Below, piece after piece: positions 7,077 through 15,065 of a stretch of DNA of 35,999 nt. The position numbers were made by a program, and so were the translations under genes. Each line of letters starts with the position of its first letter. The stretch's first letter is position 1. Under the pieces are notes generated by a model. That model had not been told where the DNA came from. It did not search any database and saw nothing but the letters and a program-made list of their open reading frames with translations. Source of the stretch: Blautia sp. (GTDB taxonomy: Bacteria > Bacillota > Clostridia > Lachnospirales > Lachnospiraceae); contig JAUUSJ010000025.1 of NCBI GenBank assembly GCA_030841965.1, forward strand, positions 1 to 35,999, given 5' to 3'.

Positions 7077-9568
7077 TAAGAGTGAATAATCAATATATTG
7101 TAGCGACAGTTGCAAAAAAAACATATTATGCGAATCGAAAGCGTAATGTATTGACTATCTTTGCTATAATTTTAACTACATTTTTAGTTCTGTCTGTGCT
7201 GGGTATTGGAATTGGATATTGGCAGATGATTTCACAGCGGCATATAAAAATGAGTGGAATGGATTATGATATTGAATTAACAGAGCCTACCGACGACCAA
7301 GTAAAAACGGCGAAAAGTTTAGATTCCATAAAGTATGCAGGAGTTTGTGTAAAATGTGCGGTATTAGAATCAGCAAATAATAAAAATCTTTCTAAAGTAC
7401 AATTATACTGGACGGATGATATATGTTGGGACAAACAATGTTTGCCAGCATTTGATTCCATGATAGGAGAAAAACCAAAAAATAAAAAGGATATTGTTTT
7501 ATCAAGGGAAGCATTGAGAGATATGGGGATTCAAAATCCTGAAATCGGAATGGAAATAGCAGTGACTTACACTCCGTTAACCGAGAAAACAGAAACATCA
7601 AAAGTATTGAGTGATACATTTATTTTAAGCGGATATTATAAGGATTTTAGTGGAAATGCTAGAGGATATGTATCAGATGATTTTTATCATACTACGGGTG
7701 CGAAGCAGACTGATTTCACTCAAGGAACGTTAAAACTAACATTAAAAAATCCATTCTATAGTAAACAGACAATTTTATCTTTACAACAATCATTTCATTT
7801 ATCCGATAATCAAATTATTAACGCAGATGACGATAGTATCCAACATTTTATTAGAATGATTTTTGTATTAATTGGATTGCTTATTATGATTTTTATTAGT
7901 GGCTATCTTTTTATATATAATACATTATATATTTGTATATCAAAAGACATCAGATATTATGGACAGTTGAAAACAATAGGAATGACATCTATCCAATTAA
8001 AAAAAATAGTTTATAAACAAGCGTTTTGGAATGCATGTATTGGAGTACCATTGGGATTGTTCATGGGATATATTGTATCCAGAAAATTAATACCTGCCGT
8101 TTTAAAAATTCAAAATGCAGAGCTCGCAAAAACAGTAACGTTTTCTTATTATCCATTTTTGTTTTTTATAGCAGCTATTTTTTCAGGAGTGACTATTTTT
8201 ATTAGCAGCAGAAAACCTGCTATGATTGCAGGAAATTGTTCTCCGATAGAGGCAATTCGATTTACAGAAGGAGAAGAAAAGGGAAAGAAAAGTGAAAATG
8301 GAATGAAATCAATGGCATGGAGAAATATGTTTCGGGATAAGACGAAGGCAATTATTGTTCTAGGTTCCTTTATTGTATCGATAGTAATTTTTATTATAAT
8401 CAATATTGTGGTAAAGGAAAATGATTCTAAGAGTATTTTGAATGAAACCTATTCTTATGATTTGCAGATAGTAAATGAGTTGTTTTTAGAGGAGAAGAAA
8501 GATGTTGTTGTCAAGAATATTTCCGAGAAAGATATGGAAGAGATAGAAAAAATAAAAGGAGTTAGAGATACTAGAGTCATCTATTCTGAGACAATAGATA
8601 TTCCTTATCAGGAAGATGTGTTTGGAAATTATTATAGAGAATTATATAAATCGAGATATGCTCCGGGAAATTACGAGGACGATATTTCTACATATAAAAA
8701 TGGAAAGGATGAGAATGGTTTTTTCAAATCTAAAATAATAGGAATTGACCAGAGTGAATTAAAAATTCTTACAGATAATAGAGATATACAAATGGATAAT
8801 GAGAAATTTGAATCAGGTGAAATTGCATTAGTATGCGGATGGCTATCCATCTATCCAACTGATGCAGTAGGCAAAACTCTTACCTTCTCTTTGCCTGATA
8901 ATGCTCAGAAACAAAAAATTTCTATTACAGGCATAGTAAATGACCCCTCTTATTTTTCAAGTGGATATACCCCTTCCATCATTGTAAGTCAAAACATCTT
9001 CAAAAAGCTAGTGAAAAGTCCAATGATTGAACTAGCCTATATTGATTATAATAAGAGTCTAGATGAAAAGACAGAGAAAGAAGTAAAGTCTATTTTTGCA
9101 TATTCCAAAGAAGTATCATTTGATTCAAAATTGGATCTGTATGGAGATATGTTAACCAACGAAAAACAAATAAGAATATTTGGAAACGGAGTAGGTCTTA
9201 TCATAGCCATCTTATCTGTACTAAATTATATCAATATGATGGCTGTTGGAATAGAAAATAGAAAAAAAGAATTTGCCATACTAGAAAGTATAGGAATGAC
9301 TAGAAAACAAATAAGAAATACTTTGATGCAAGAAGGATTGGGATACGCCATTATTTCAATTATATTATCAATGATAATTGGCATTCCAGTAGGTTATATT
9401 GTATTTTCAAGCATGAATATATACGGGGTTCATTTTTCCATTCCAATTTTATCTAATCTAATATTATTTGGGAGTATCCTATTGATATGTCTTATTGTTC
9501 CACCAAGTATTTATCAGATATCTTGCAAAGAAACAGTTTTAGAGAGAATGAGGGGAAATAATTACTAG
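7073..9568 (+). CDS. FtsX-family ABC transporter permease (two FtsX domains)
   Basis: This 831-aa membrane protein has an N-terminal membrane segment (about 25-50), a large extracytoplasmic domain, a first FtsX block of three membrane segments (about 255-385), a second anchor (about 425-450), another extracytoplasmic domain and a final FtsX block (about 700-820). The GMTRKQIRNTLMQEG stretch is a typical FtsX cytoplasmic helix. The GTG start overlaps the ATPase stop by 4 bp. Size and layout fit exporters of antimicrobial-peptide defence or lantibiotic-immunity type. The substrate cannot be read from the sequence. Confidence 0.92.
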   Translation: MIRVNNQYIVATVAKKTYYANRKRNVLTIFAIILTTFLVLSVLGIGIGYWQMISQRHIKMSGMDYDIELTEPTDDQVKTAKSLDSIKYAGVCVKCAVLESANNKNLSKVQLYWTDDICWDKQCLPAFDSMIGEKPKNKKDIVLSREALRDMGIQNPEIGMEIAVTYTPLTEKTETSKVLSDTFILSGYYKDFSGNARGYVSDDFYHTTGAKQTDFTQGTLKLTLKNPFYSKQTILSLQQSFHLSDNQIINADDDSIQHFIRMIFVLIGLLIMIFISGYLFIYNTLYICISKDIRYYGQLKTIGMTSIQLKKIVYKQAFWNACIGVPLGLFMGYIVSRKLIPAVLKIQNAELAKTVTFSYYPFLFFIAAIFSGVTIFISSRKPAMIAGNCSPIEAIRFTEGEEKGKKSENGMKSMAWRNMFRDKTKAIIVLGSFIVSIVIFIIINIVVKENDSKSILNETYSYDLQIVNELFLEEKKDVVVKNISEKDMEEIEKIKGVRDTRVIYSETIDIPYQEDVFGNYYRELYKSRYAPGNYEDDISTYKNGKDENGFFKSKIIGIDQSELKILTDNRDIQMDNEKFESGEIALVCGWLSIYPTDAVGKTLTFSLPDNAQKQKISITGIVNDPSYFSSGYTPSIIVSQNIFKKLVKSPMIELAYIDYNKSLDEKTEKEVKSIFAYSKEVSFDSKLDLYGDMLTNEKQIRIFGNGVGLIIAILSVLNYINMMAVGIENRKKEFAILESIGMTRKQIRNTLMQEGLGYAIISIILSMIIGIPVGYIVFSSMNIYGVHFSIPILSNLILFGSILLICLIVPPSIYQISCKETVLERMRGNNY

Positions 9569-9605
9569 TATTTATTAGGAATTTATAAGATGTTGAAAAA
9601 AAGAC

Positions 9606-9634
9606 TTGCCTTACTATATAAAGAAGAGTATAAT
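9606..9634 (+). promoter_or_regulatory. Promoter of the surface-protein gene
   Basis: TTGCCT (9606-9611), a 17-bp spacer and a perfect TATAAT (9629-9634) lie between the permease stop and the ATG at 9665. This rules out an in-frame ATG at 9590 as the start on this transcript and supports the start after AGGAGG (9652-9657). Confidence 0.7.
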
Positions 9635-9664
9635 TTAAAAGAAAAACTTTTAGGAGGAGAAACT

Positions 9665-10366
9665 ATGGAAAGAATAAAAAAGGGAATAGCTTTCTTTTTG
9701 CTTGCATTTGTTTTAGCTTTTGCTACTCCAGTCACAATGACAAATAGTTTGGCAGCGACGACATATGTTAAAGTAACATTAGAAATTCTATGGAATAGCG
9801 CTTCCACGAAGGTGGACAATTCCACCTATTATGTCACAGCATATTCCGATTCTGCCTGTACAAATGCAGTTTCCACGAAATCAATTCGTATTGAAAATGA
9901 TAGCACAGGTTCTGTCATATTCAACAATCTATCCACTGGTACATATTATATCGCAGAATCCAATTCGAGTGGAACATTAAAGACCGACACAAACAATCTG
10001 ACGATTAGTTATCCAAATGGAAATACGGCAACTGTCAGTACTACGACCAGTTCATCTACAGACATGGTCTGGATTCCTAAGACAGGGGAAAAATATCATT
10101 CCAGTTCAACCTGTAGCAATATGAAAGACCCGACTCAAGTTTCCGTTGCGACTGCTGAGCAGAGAGGATATGAGCCTTGTTCTAAATGCTATACCGGAGG
10201 AACAAGTACAATGGCAACAATCAGAATTCAAAATAATTATTCTGTAGACCCAAACTATGCATCCGCTAAAACAGCAGATGAGAGTCAACCATTATTATAC
10301 GGCGGACTTGCCATTCTCTGTGTAGCTGTCGGCAGTATAGTCATTTCAAGAAGAAAATATATTTAA
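9665..10366 (+). CDS. Secreted surface protein: Cna-B-like domain, Cys/His motif, C-terminal anchor
   Basis: This 233-aa protein has a signal peptide (residues 1-about 30; basic start, hydrophobic core, likely cut after NSLA). A beta-sandwich-like region follows with GSVIFNNLSTGTYYIAES, resembling Cna-B/pilin repeats, then a Ser/Thr-rich linker. Next is a Cys/His motif, KTGEKYHSSSTC followed by GYEPCSKC, of the kind seen in many Firmicute surface proteins and probably metal-binding. The C-terminus has KTADES, a hydrophobic helix and RRKYI, which is the layout of a sortase sorting signal except that the usual KTGD Gly is Ala. It may be a surface or sensing partner of the upstream exporter, but it has its own promoter. 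I cannot name a function. Confidence 0.8.
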   Translation: MERIKKGIAFFLLAFVLAFATPVTMTNSLAATTYVKVTLEILWNSASTKVDNSTYYVTAYSDSACTNAVSTKSIRIENDSTGSVIFNNLSTGTYYIAESNSSGTLKTDTNNLTISYPNGNTATVSTTTSSSTDMVWIPKTGEKYHSSSTCSNMKDPTQVSVATAEQRGYEPCSKCYTGGTSTMATIRIQNNYSVDPNYASAKTADESQPLLYGGLAILCVAVGSIVISRRKYI

Positions 10367-10393
10367 AATTCAATCGCATCTTCACTAGGTTGT

Positions 10394-10610
10394 GCCAATA
10401 CACAGCCGAGAGAACAAGCCAGGGTATCCTCTGAAAACGATAGAGAGTGGAGCGATTTTTCGATATACTTAGCTTTGCCGCTGGAGCACTGTTTGAACGC
10501 CGTAGGCGTGAGTTTGCGGGAGGCGGCAAAAATCAGCGTATGTCGAAAAATCGTGGGAACGAACGTGTTTTCAGAGGATACCCTGGCTTGTTCTCTCGGC
10601 GTCTCTCTCC
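10394..10610 (-). repeat. Dispersed structured element, copy 2 (minus strand)
   Basis: This copy is on the minus strand, 24 nt after the stop of the beta-propeller gene and in its sense direction. The arms 10405-10438 and 10567-10600 are perfect 34-nt inverted repeats whose sequence differs from the other copies. The tip hairpin is ACGCC-TAC-GGCGT on the minus strand (10497-10509). The long inner helix has an A-U pair where copies 1 and 3 have G-C. It fills the gap between two convergent genes. Confidence 0.9.
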
Positions 10611-10633
10611 ATCCACTCACAAGCAAAGTAACC

Positions 10634-12808
10634 TTATCCCAAACTTACCTTCCTCACCTGCTTAAATCCCTCTTCCATATCAAAGGAAACTATCTCAGAA
10701 TCTCTCACAATATACAAAACAGAATCAATATAAATTCCTCTGGTCGTATGAAAATCATATGAGTCCTGTGCAAATCCATAATCCAATTTTTTCACAAATC
10801 CCTCTTTCTCATCATAAGCAAACACTAGATATTTCCAATGATAAACCCCATTCTTATAATCTTGTACCGCAAATCCAATCAAATTTTTCTCATCATCAAT
10901 CAAAATTGCCTTATAATTATCGAGAGCCTCACAATCATTAATCCCTTTCAAAACCAACTTTTTCTCCTCTTTTACATCCTTTGGATTACGAATATCAAAC
11001 ATAGAAAGTTTTATCCCCAAAAATTCTCCCGTATCTGGATCCGTCTCTCTTCCAATTCCAAAGAGTTTATTCTTTCCATAAAAATGTAAATATTCCGAAA
11101 ATCCCGTAATCTTTAATTCTCCGATAATTTTAGGATTCTCAGGCTCTGAGAAATCGACACTAAAGAGAGGGTCTGTGTTTCGATAAGTCACAAAATATCC
11201 GATATCTCCCATAAATCGGGCGGAATAGATTGTCTCACCAGGAGCGAGATTTTTAATTTTTCCGACAACTTTCATTTTATTATCAAGCACATAAACTGCG
11301 TTTGTCTGTGTAGAACTAGCCCCCCAGTCTGTGAGTAAAACTCGAAGATAAGAATTGGATTCATTGATAGCGAAACTATCTGTGAGCTCGCCGTCTAACG
11401 AGGCGGCATCGATAGGGGAAATTTTGCCATCCTGGAAAGAAAAGCGGATAATATTTGTCTTTATATTGTCAGAATTCCAATCCGACTGCAATACATAGAT
11501 ACTTTCCTTTGTAATATGAAAATCATTCCCCGACTGCATAATGGATTTTTCATCCAATGTCTTTGATGGCTCCTTTAGATGAATAGAGGAGATAACAAGA
11601 TAACTGCAGTTTGAAACTTTCGTTGGAATATAAATACTATCCTCCACAATTTCCTTTTGGTTCACGGTTGGAATTATATCAGAATCATTCTCTATATTAA
11701 GTTTTTCAGAAGAAGATTCTTCCATATTAGAGCTATCCGAGGAATAGATAGTATCTGGATAATAGGAATAGTCGCTAAAGAGATAGATATAATCTCCAAT
11801 TTTTCTCGATGTGCGATAAGTTCCATCCTGATAAACCTTGCCAATCTGCTTTGGATTTTTGATATCCGAGATATCATAGGTTATCAAAATAGCCTGAGAG
11901 CTACTATCCATATAGTACGTATCTTCTTCCTGCTTTTTTAAACTACTCATATAGACGTTTCCAGCTAGAACAAGACGGTTATCTGCCACATATATTTCTG
12001 AATAATCAACTTCATCTTCATCTATCTCATCAGAAATTGTGCTGACTTCTTTTAATGTCTTTGTATCTACAATACGAATTTTTCCTTCTGCTGTTAAAAT
12101 ATAAAAATAATTCCCATCTGTCTTGATACTATCTCCCTCATCGACTCCCTCAACTTGGAGGTTTGTTGTGGAGTAGGAGCTTGTCGTCTTGGAGCTTCCA
12201 GAGTCAGCCGTATCTATGGTGGTTTCTGTCGTAATATTAGCGGATTCCTCGATTGACTGTTTTTCCGTTCCAGAATAGGCAATTCGATCAGATGCAATCA
12301 TAGATTCTGTCCATATATTTTTTACTTTTTCCTTAATATCCTCGTAAGTTGTCGTATAATAAAATGCGGAGAGCTTTGAGGAGTCAGATATTTTTGAGGA
12401 GTCGGCATAGTTCTCTGCATTGGAAGAAGAATTTTCTTCCCTGCCAGATTCAGCCAAAGTCGAGGAGGTTGCCTCTTTAGAGCTGGTGATGCGGGTGCTT
12501 TTGTCATTTTGCTCGTGAAGAGAAAGGGCGGCAGCCAAAATTAGAGTAAAAGCGGCAGCAGTAGCAAGGAGCTTGGCTAGTCTTTTTTGTCTTCTCGGCT
12601 TTTTCCTTGTCTTTGATATGTCTATCGTCTTATTGGAAGTCTCATCTGACTTCTCTGAATATAAAGCATTTAATTTCTCTTTCATTTTTTCAGGCGATAT
12701 ACTCTCTGGAATTTCTATATCTTTAGCGCTATTTTTTACAGCCTCTTTTGCATTATTTTCTCCGTCATGTTTCATATTTTCGTTTTGGTTATTCTTGAAT
12801 TTACTCAT
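10634..12808 (-). CDS. Membrane-anchored beta-propeller protein, possible anti-sigma factor
   Basis: This 724-aa protein has a charged cytoplasmic N-terminus of about 80 residues (PESISPEKMKEKLNALYS, then KTRKKPRRQKR), one membrane helix (LLATAAAFTLILAAALSL), a Ser-rich linker, and a large outer domain. The outer domain has repeated blades such as YFYILTAEGKIRIVDTKTLK and IYVADNRLVLAGNVYMSS, matching the secreted beta-propeller family found in Clostridia. Start 12808 (ATG) has GAGAGGTGA just upstream; a GTG at 12817 is possible. It follows the ECF sigma gene by 16 nt. This order, with the cytoplasmic tail and single membrane helix, suggests an anti-sigma or sensor role, which is inference. 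Confidence 0.85.
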   Translation of the reverse strand: MSKFKNNQNENMKHDGENNAKEAVKNSAKDIEIPESISPEKMKEKLNALYSEKSDETSNKTIDISKTRKKPRRQKRLAKLLATAAAFTLILAAALSLHEQNDKSTRITSSKEATSSTLAESGREENSSSNAENYADSSKISDSSKLSAFYYTTTYEDIKEKVKNIWTESMIASDRIAYSGTEKQSIEESANITTETTIDTADSGSSKTTSSYSTTNLQVEGVDEGDSIKTDGNYFYILTAEGKIRIVDTKTLKEVSTISDEIDEDEVDYSEIYVADNRLVLAGNVYMSSLKKQEEDTYYMDSSSQAILITYDISDIKNPKQIGKVYQDGTYRTSRKIGDYIYLFSDYSYYPDTIYSSDSSNMEESSSEKLNIENDSDIIPTVNQKEIVEDSIYIPTKVSNCSYLVISSIHLKEPSKTLDEKSIMQSGNDFHITKESIYVLQSDWNSDNIKTNIIRFSFQDGKISPIDAASLDGELTDSFAINESNSYLRVLLTDWGASSTQTNAVYVLDNKMKVVGKIKNLAPGETIYSARFMGDIGYFVTYRNTDPLFSVDFSEPENPKIIGELKITGFSEYLHFYGKNKLFGIGRETDPDTGEFLGIKLSMFDIRNPKDVKEEKKLVLKGINDCEALDNYKAILIDDEKNLIGFAVQDYKNGVYHWKYLVFAYDEKEGFVKKLDYGFAQDSYDFHTTRGIYIDSVLYIVRDSEIVSFDMEEGFKQVRKVSLG

Positions 12809-12824
12809 ATCATTCACCTCTCAA

Positions 12825-13301
12825 TCAGTCATTTAATTGTTCTTTTAGTTTTTTTAGGGCTCGGCTCTTTTTCGAGCGAACGGTATTTTCATTTATGTTT
12901 AAAATATTGCTAATTTCTTTGCTCGTATACCCTGCGAAAATATCCATCGATAAAATAAGTCGCTCCTCTTTTGAGAGCTCCAAAAAGGCTGTTCGCACTT
13001 GCAGATTTTCTGTTAAATCTTCTGATTTATCGGCAATCGTCTCGGAAAGTTCCATTGTTTTATCTATGTATTCTTTTAATTTTTGCTTGCATTTATTTGA
13101 CAAAATACGAAAAATCCAGGCGCGAAAGGAATCCGGATTGCGAAGCTTAAAATAGCTGGCATAGGCATCTGTGACTGTCTCACTCACAATATCTTCCGCA
13201 TCATGCGGGTTTTTTAATGTGTACAGAGCAAAGTGGTATAAATCTTTGTATACAAGCTCATATTGATTTATAAAAAATTCGACATTTTTTTCCGTGCTCA
13301 T
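12825..13301 (-). CDS. ECF-type RNA polymerase sigma factor
   Basis: This 158-aa sigma-70-family factor has region 2 (about residues 10-75), with LKNPHDAEDIVSETVTDAY and FRAWIFRILSNKCK, and region 4 (about 105-155), with ELSKEERLILSMDIFAGYTS and the helix-turn-helix SKEISNILNINENTVRSKKS. The start at 13301 is chosen because GGGGGG lies 5 nt upstream; the longer in-frame extension to 13358 would run through the likely promoter. It heads a two-gene operon with the membrane beta-propeller protein, which probably controls it. Target promoters are not visible. Confidence 0.93.
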   Translation of the reverse strand: MSTEKNVEFFINQYELVYKDLYHFALYTLKNPHDAEDIVSETVTDAYASYFKLRNPDSFRAWIFRILSNKCKQKLKEYIDKTMELSETIADKSEDLTENLQVRTAFLELSKEERLILSMDIFAGYTSKEISNILNINENTVRSKKSRALKKLKEQLND

Positions 13302-13344
13302 AAGTATCCCCCCTTTTTTATAGATAATATCAAAAATTACCTGT

Positions 13345-13365
13345 TTTTTTGACCTCAATATCTTA
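13345..13365 (-). promoter_or_regulatory. Shared motif and -10 box upstream of the sigma-factor gene
   Basis: On the minus strand TAAGAT (13365-13360) is followed by TTGAGGTCAAAAAA. The same 18-nt word, with one change, occurs at 26934-26951 directly after the -10 box of the YprB-like gene. The -35 is not clear here. Confidence 0.45.
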
Positions 13366-13425
13366 ACATTACTCTTGCATAAATAATTTCATTTTTTATC
13401 TTTCATAATATTAGTGTAAAAAAAT

Positions 13426-13528
13426 AGAAAGATTGTTGCATGAAGTAGAAAAAATTTTAATTTATATGCCCAAAGAATATAAGGTTGTTTCGCAAGAAAT
13501 GCAATTTATGAAAGGTATTAATCTTTCT
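13426..13528. other. Nested inverted repeats, possible small structured RNA
   Basis: AGAAAGATT (13426-13434) pairs with AATCTTTCT (13520-13528). Just inside, TTGCAT (13436-13441) pairs with ATGCAA (13499-13504). Within that are TTATAT/ATATAA (13462-13467 with 13477-13482) and TTTC-GCAA-GAAA, a GNRA-type tetraloop hairpin near 13488-13499. Both strands could fold similarly. AT-richness raises the chance of coincidence. Confidence 0.3.
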
Positions 13529-13632
13529 ACAAAATTTGTAAGGGCAAATTGTTGTTTTTGTCAATGGAAAAAATGACTAAAAATAGTTATAATTATTGTA
13601 CAAATTAACAGTTCATAAAGGAGAAAAATCAA

Positions 13633-14601
13633 ATGAAAAAGATATTAGTAACTATTCTGGTAAAGGAAAAACATAGACAGTATTTAGAAAAAATTGGAGA
13701 GGGAATGGAGTTTTGCTATGTATGCCGAGCCGCACAGGCGACAAAGGAGCAGGTAGAGGACGCCAATATTATTCTTGGAAATGTAAAAGTAGAGTATTTA
13801 AAGGATGCTAAAAATTTGGAATTTTTACAGCTTGACAGCGCAGGAGCTGCCCAGTTTACAGAGCCAGGTGTCTTGAGAGAGGGAGTAAAGCTTTGCAATG
13901 CGACGGGAGCGTATGGAAGAAGTATTGCGGAGCATATGCTGGCACAAGTATTTACGCTAAAGAAGATGATGAATAAATATCAGGATAATATGAGAAAGCA
14001 TAAGTGGCAAGATGAGGGAGGAGTTGGTACGGTGTTTGGCAGTACTACCCTCGTCTTAGGGCTTGGAGATATCGGTGGAGAATTTGCAAAGAGGATGCAT
14101 GCGCTTGGAAGCTATGTTATCGGAATTAGAAGAAATAAGGCAAAAAAGCCAGAGTATTTAGACGAGCTTTACCAGATGGATAAGTTAGATGAATTGCTTT
14201 CAAGAGCAGATATCGTAGCTTGCTCCTTGCCGGGAACGACACAGACAGAGGGGTTATTTGACAGTAGGAGATTTGAGATGATGAGAAAAGATGCGATTTT
14301 ATTGAATGTCGGAAGAGGAAATCTCATCTTGGAAGAAGATTTGATAGAGGCTTTAGAATCTGGAAAAATTGCAGGCGCAGCCATCGATGTGGCAAAGACG
14401 GAGCCACTTCCATCCGATTCTCCACTTTGGAATACGAAAAATCTCTTTATTACACCACATGTCGCAGGGAATTATCATACAGAGGATATTTTAGATACTG
14501 CGGTTAAAATTGCGGGCGAAAATCTGGGAGCATATCTTAGAGGAGAACCATTAAAAAATGAGGTGGATTTTGAGACGGGATACCGAAAATTTGTGAAATA
14601 G
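13633..14601 (+). CDS. NAD-dependent D-2-hydroxyacid dehydrogenase
   Basis: This 322-aa protein reduces 2-oxoacids to D-2-hydroxyacids, or the reverse. The Rossmann motif is GLGDIG (143-148) and the catalytic triad is R228 (NVGRGN), E257 (AKTEPLP) and H276 (ITPHVAG). Length and spacing match the phosphoglycerate/glycerate/lactate dehydrogenase superfamily. The substrate-binding N-terminal lobe (LDSAGAAQFTEPG) does not identify the substrate. AAAGGAG precedes ATG 13633. It appears monocistronic, divergent from the sigma operon and followed by 464 nt without a gene. Confidence 0.93.
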   Translation: MKKILVTILVKEKHRQYLEKIGEGMEFCYVCRAAQATKEQVEDANIILGNVKVEYLKDAKNLEFLQLDSAGAAQFTEPGVLREGVKLCNATGAYGRSIAEHMLAQVFTLKKMMNKYQDNMRKHKWQDEGGVGTVFGSTTLVLGLGDIGGEFAKRMHALGSYVIGIRRNKAKKPEYLDELYQMDKLDELLSRADIVACSLPGTTQTEGLFDSRRFEMMRKDAILLNVGRGNLILEEDLIEALESGKIAGAAIDVAKTEPLPSDSPLWNTKNLFITPHVAGNYHTEDILDTAVKIAGENLGAYLRGEPLKNEVDFETGYRKFVK

Positions 14602-15065
14602 ATATAGTAATTTCTAAGAAATTGGTATATAATGAAAATCGTGGATATAAAACCGAATATAAGCTTGACAAACTCAACGGAGAGAGGAAAAAAGAGATTC
14701 CTCTCTCCATATTTGCATTCTTTAGGACAAAATATCCCCTATAAGAATTTTTTACTAGAAAAACTTAGTTATGAATTGCACGAAAAAAATCCTGTAAAAA
14801 ATAGATTTTTGTTAATTAAAAAACAAATAATAAGAAAATAAAGTATAACACTCGTAAAAAACAGAAAACATAGAAAATATTTTGCTTAAAATGAAAACTT
14901 TTTTTGGAGAGATAAAAAGTTTTAAAAGAAAGAATGTCAAAAAAATATCAAAACCAATAAGAACCCTCTTGCCAAGAGGGTAAAAGTTTGTTAAAATTAT
15001 AATCGGAAAAAAATTGGTTTTCTTTTACTATGGCAAAGAGAAAAAAGAATAATGGAGGGCAAAAA
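14602..15065. other. Gene-free region upstream of the Na+-decarboxylase operon
   Basis: This AT-rich region contains two perfect hairpins: 14679-14708 (11-bp GGAGAGAGGAA stem, 8-nt loop) and 14963-14981 (8-bp ACCCTCTT stem, 3-nt loop). The first could end the dehydrogenase transcript, though its 3' side is not a clean T-run. The second lies just before a TATAAT (14998-15003) that may be the operon -10, without a recognisable -35. A 69-codon ORF at 14632 crosses the first hairpin and is not credible. No known riboswitch was recognised. Confidence 0.5.
14679..14708 (+). other. Perfect 11-bp hairpin after the dehydrogenase gene
   Basis: GGAGAGAGGAA (14679-14689) pairs fully with TTCCTCTCTCC (14698-14708) across an 8-nt loop. 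It may be a transcript end or a leader hairpin. The downstream sequence ATATTTGCATT is only moderately U-rich. Confidence 0.5.

Larger units (their letters stand above)
13302..13632. other. Divergent intergenic region, sigma factor / hydroxyacid dehydrogenase
   Basis: This AT-rich region separates the minus-strand sigma operon from the plus-strand dehydrogenase. It holds the shared motif at 13345-13362, a nested inverted-repeat structure (13426-13528) and a TATAAT at 13588-13593, 40 bp before the dehydrogenase start and without an obvious -35. AAAGGAG (13617-13623) is the ribosome-binding site for ATG 13633. Confidence 0.55.

Noticed and set aside
10072..10086. IPKTG as a sortase motif in the surface protein
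   Set aside because: It lies far from the C-terminal helix and belongs to the KTGEKYH...C...CSKC metal-binding-type motif.
14632..14841. Plus-strand 69-codon ORF
   Set aside because: It crosses a perfect hairpin, lacks a ribosome-binding site and resembles no known protein.
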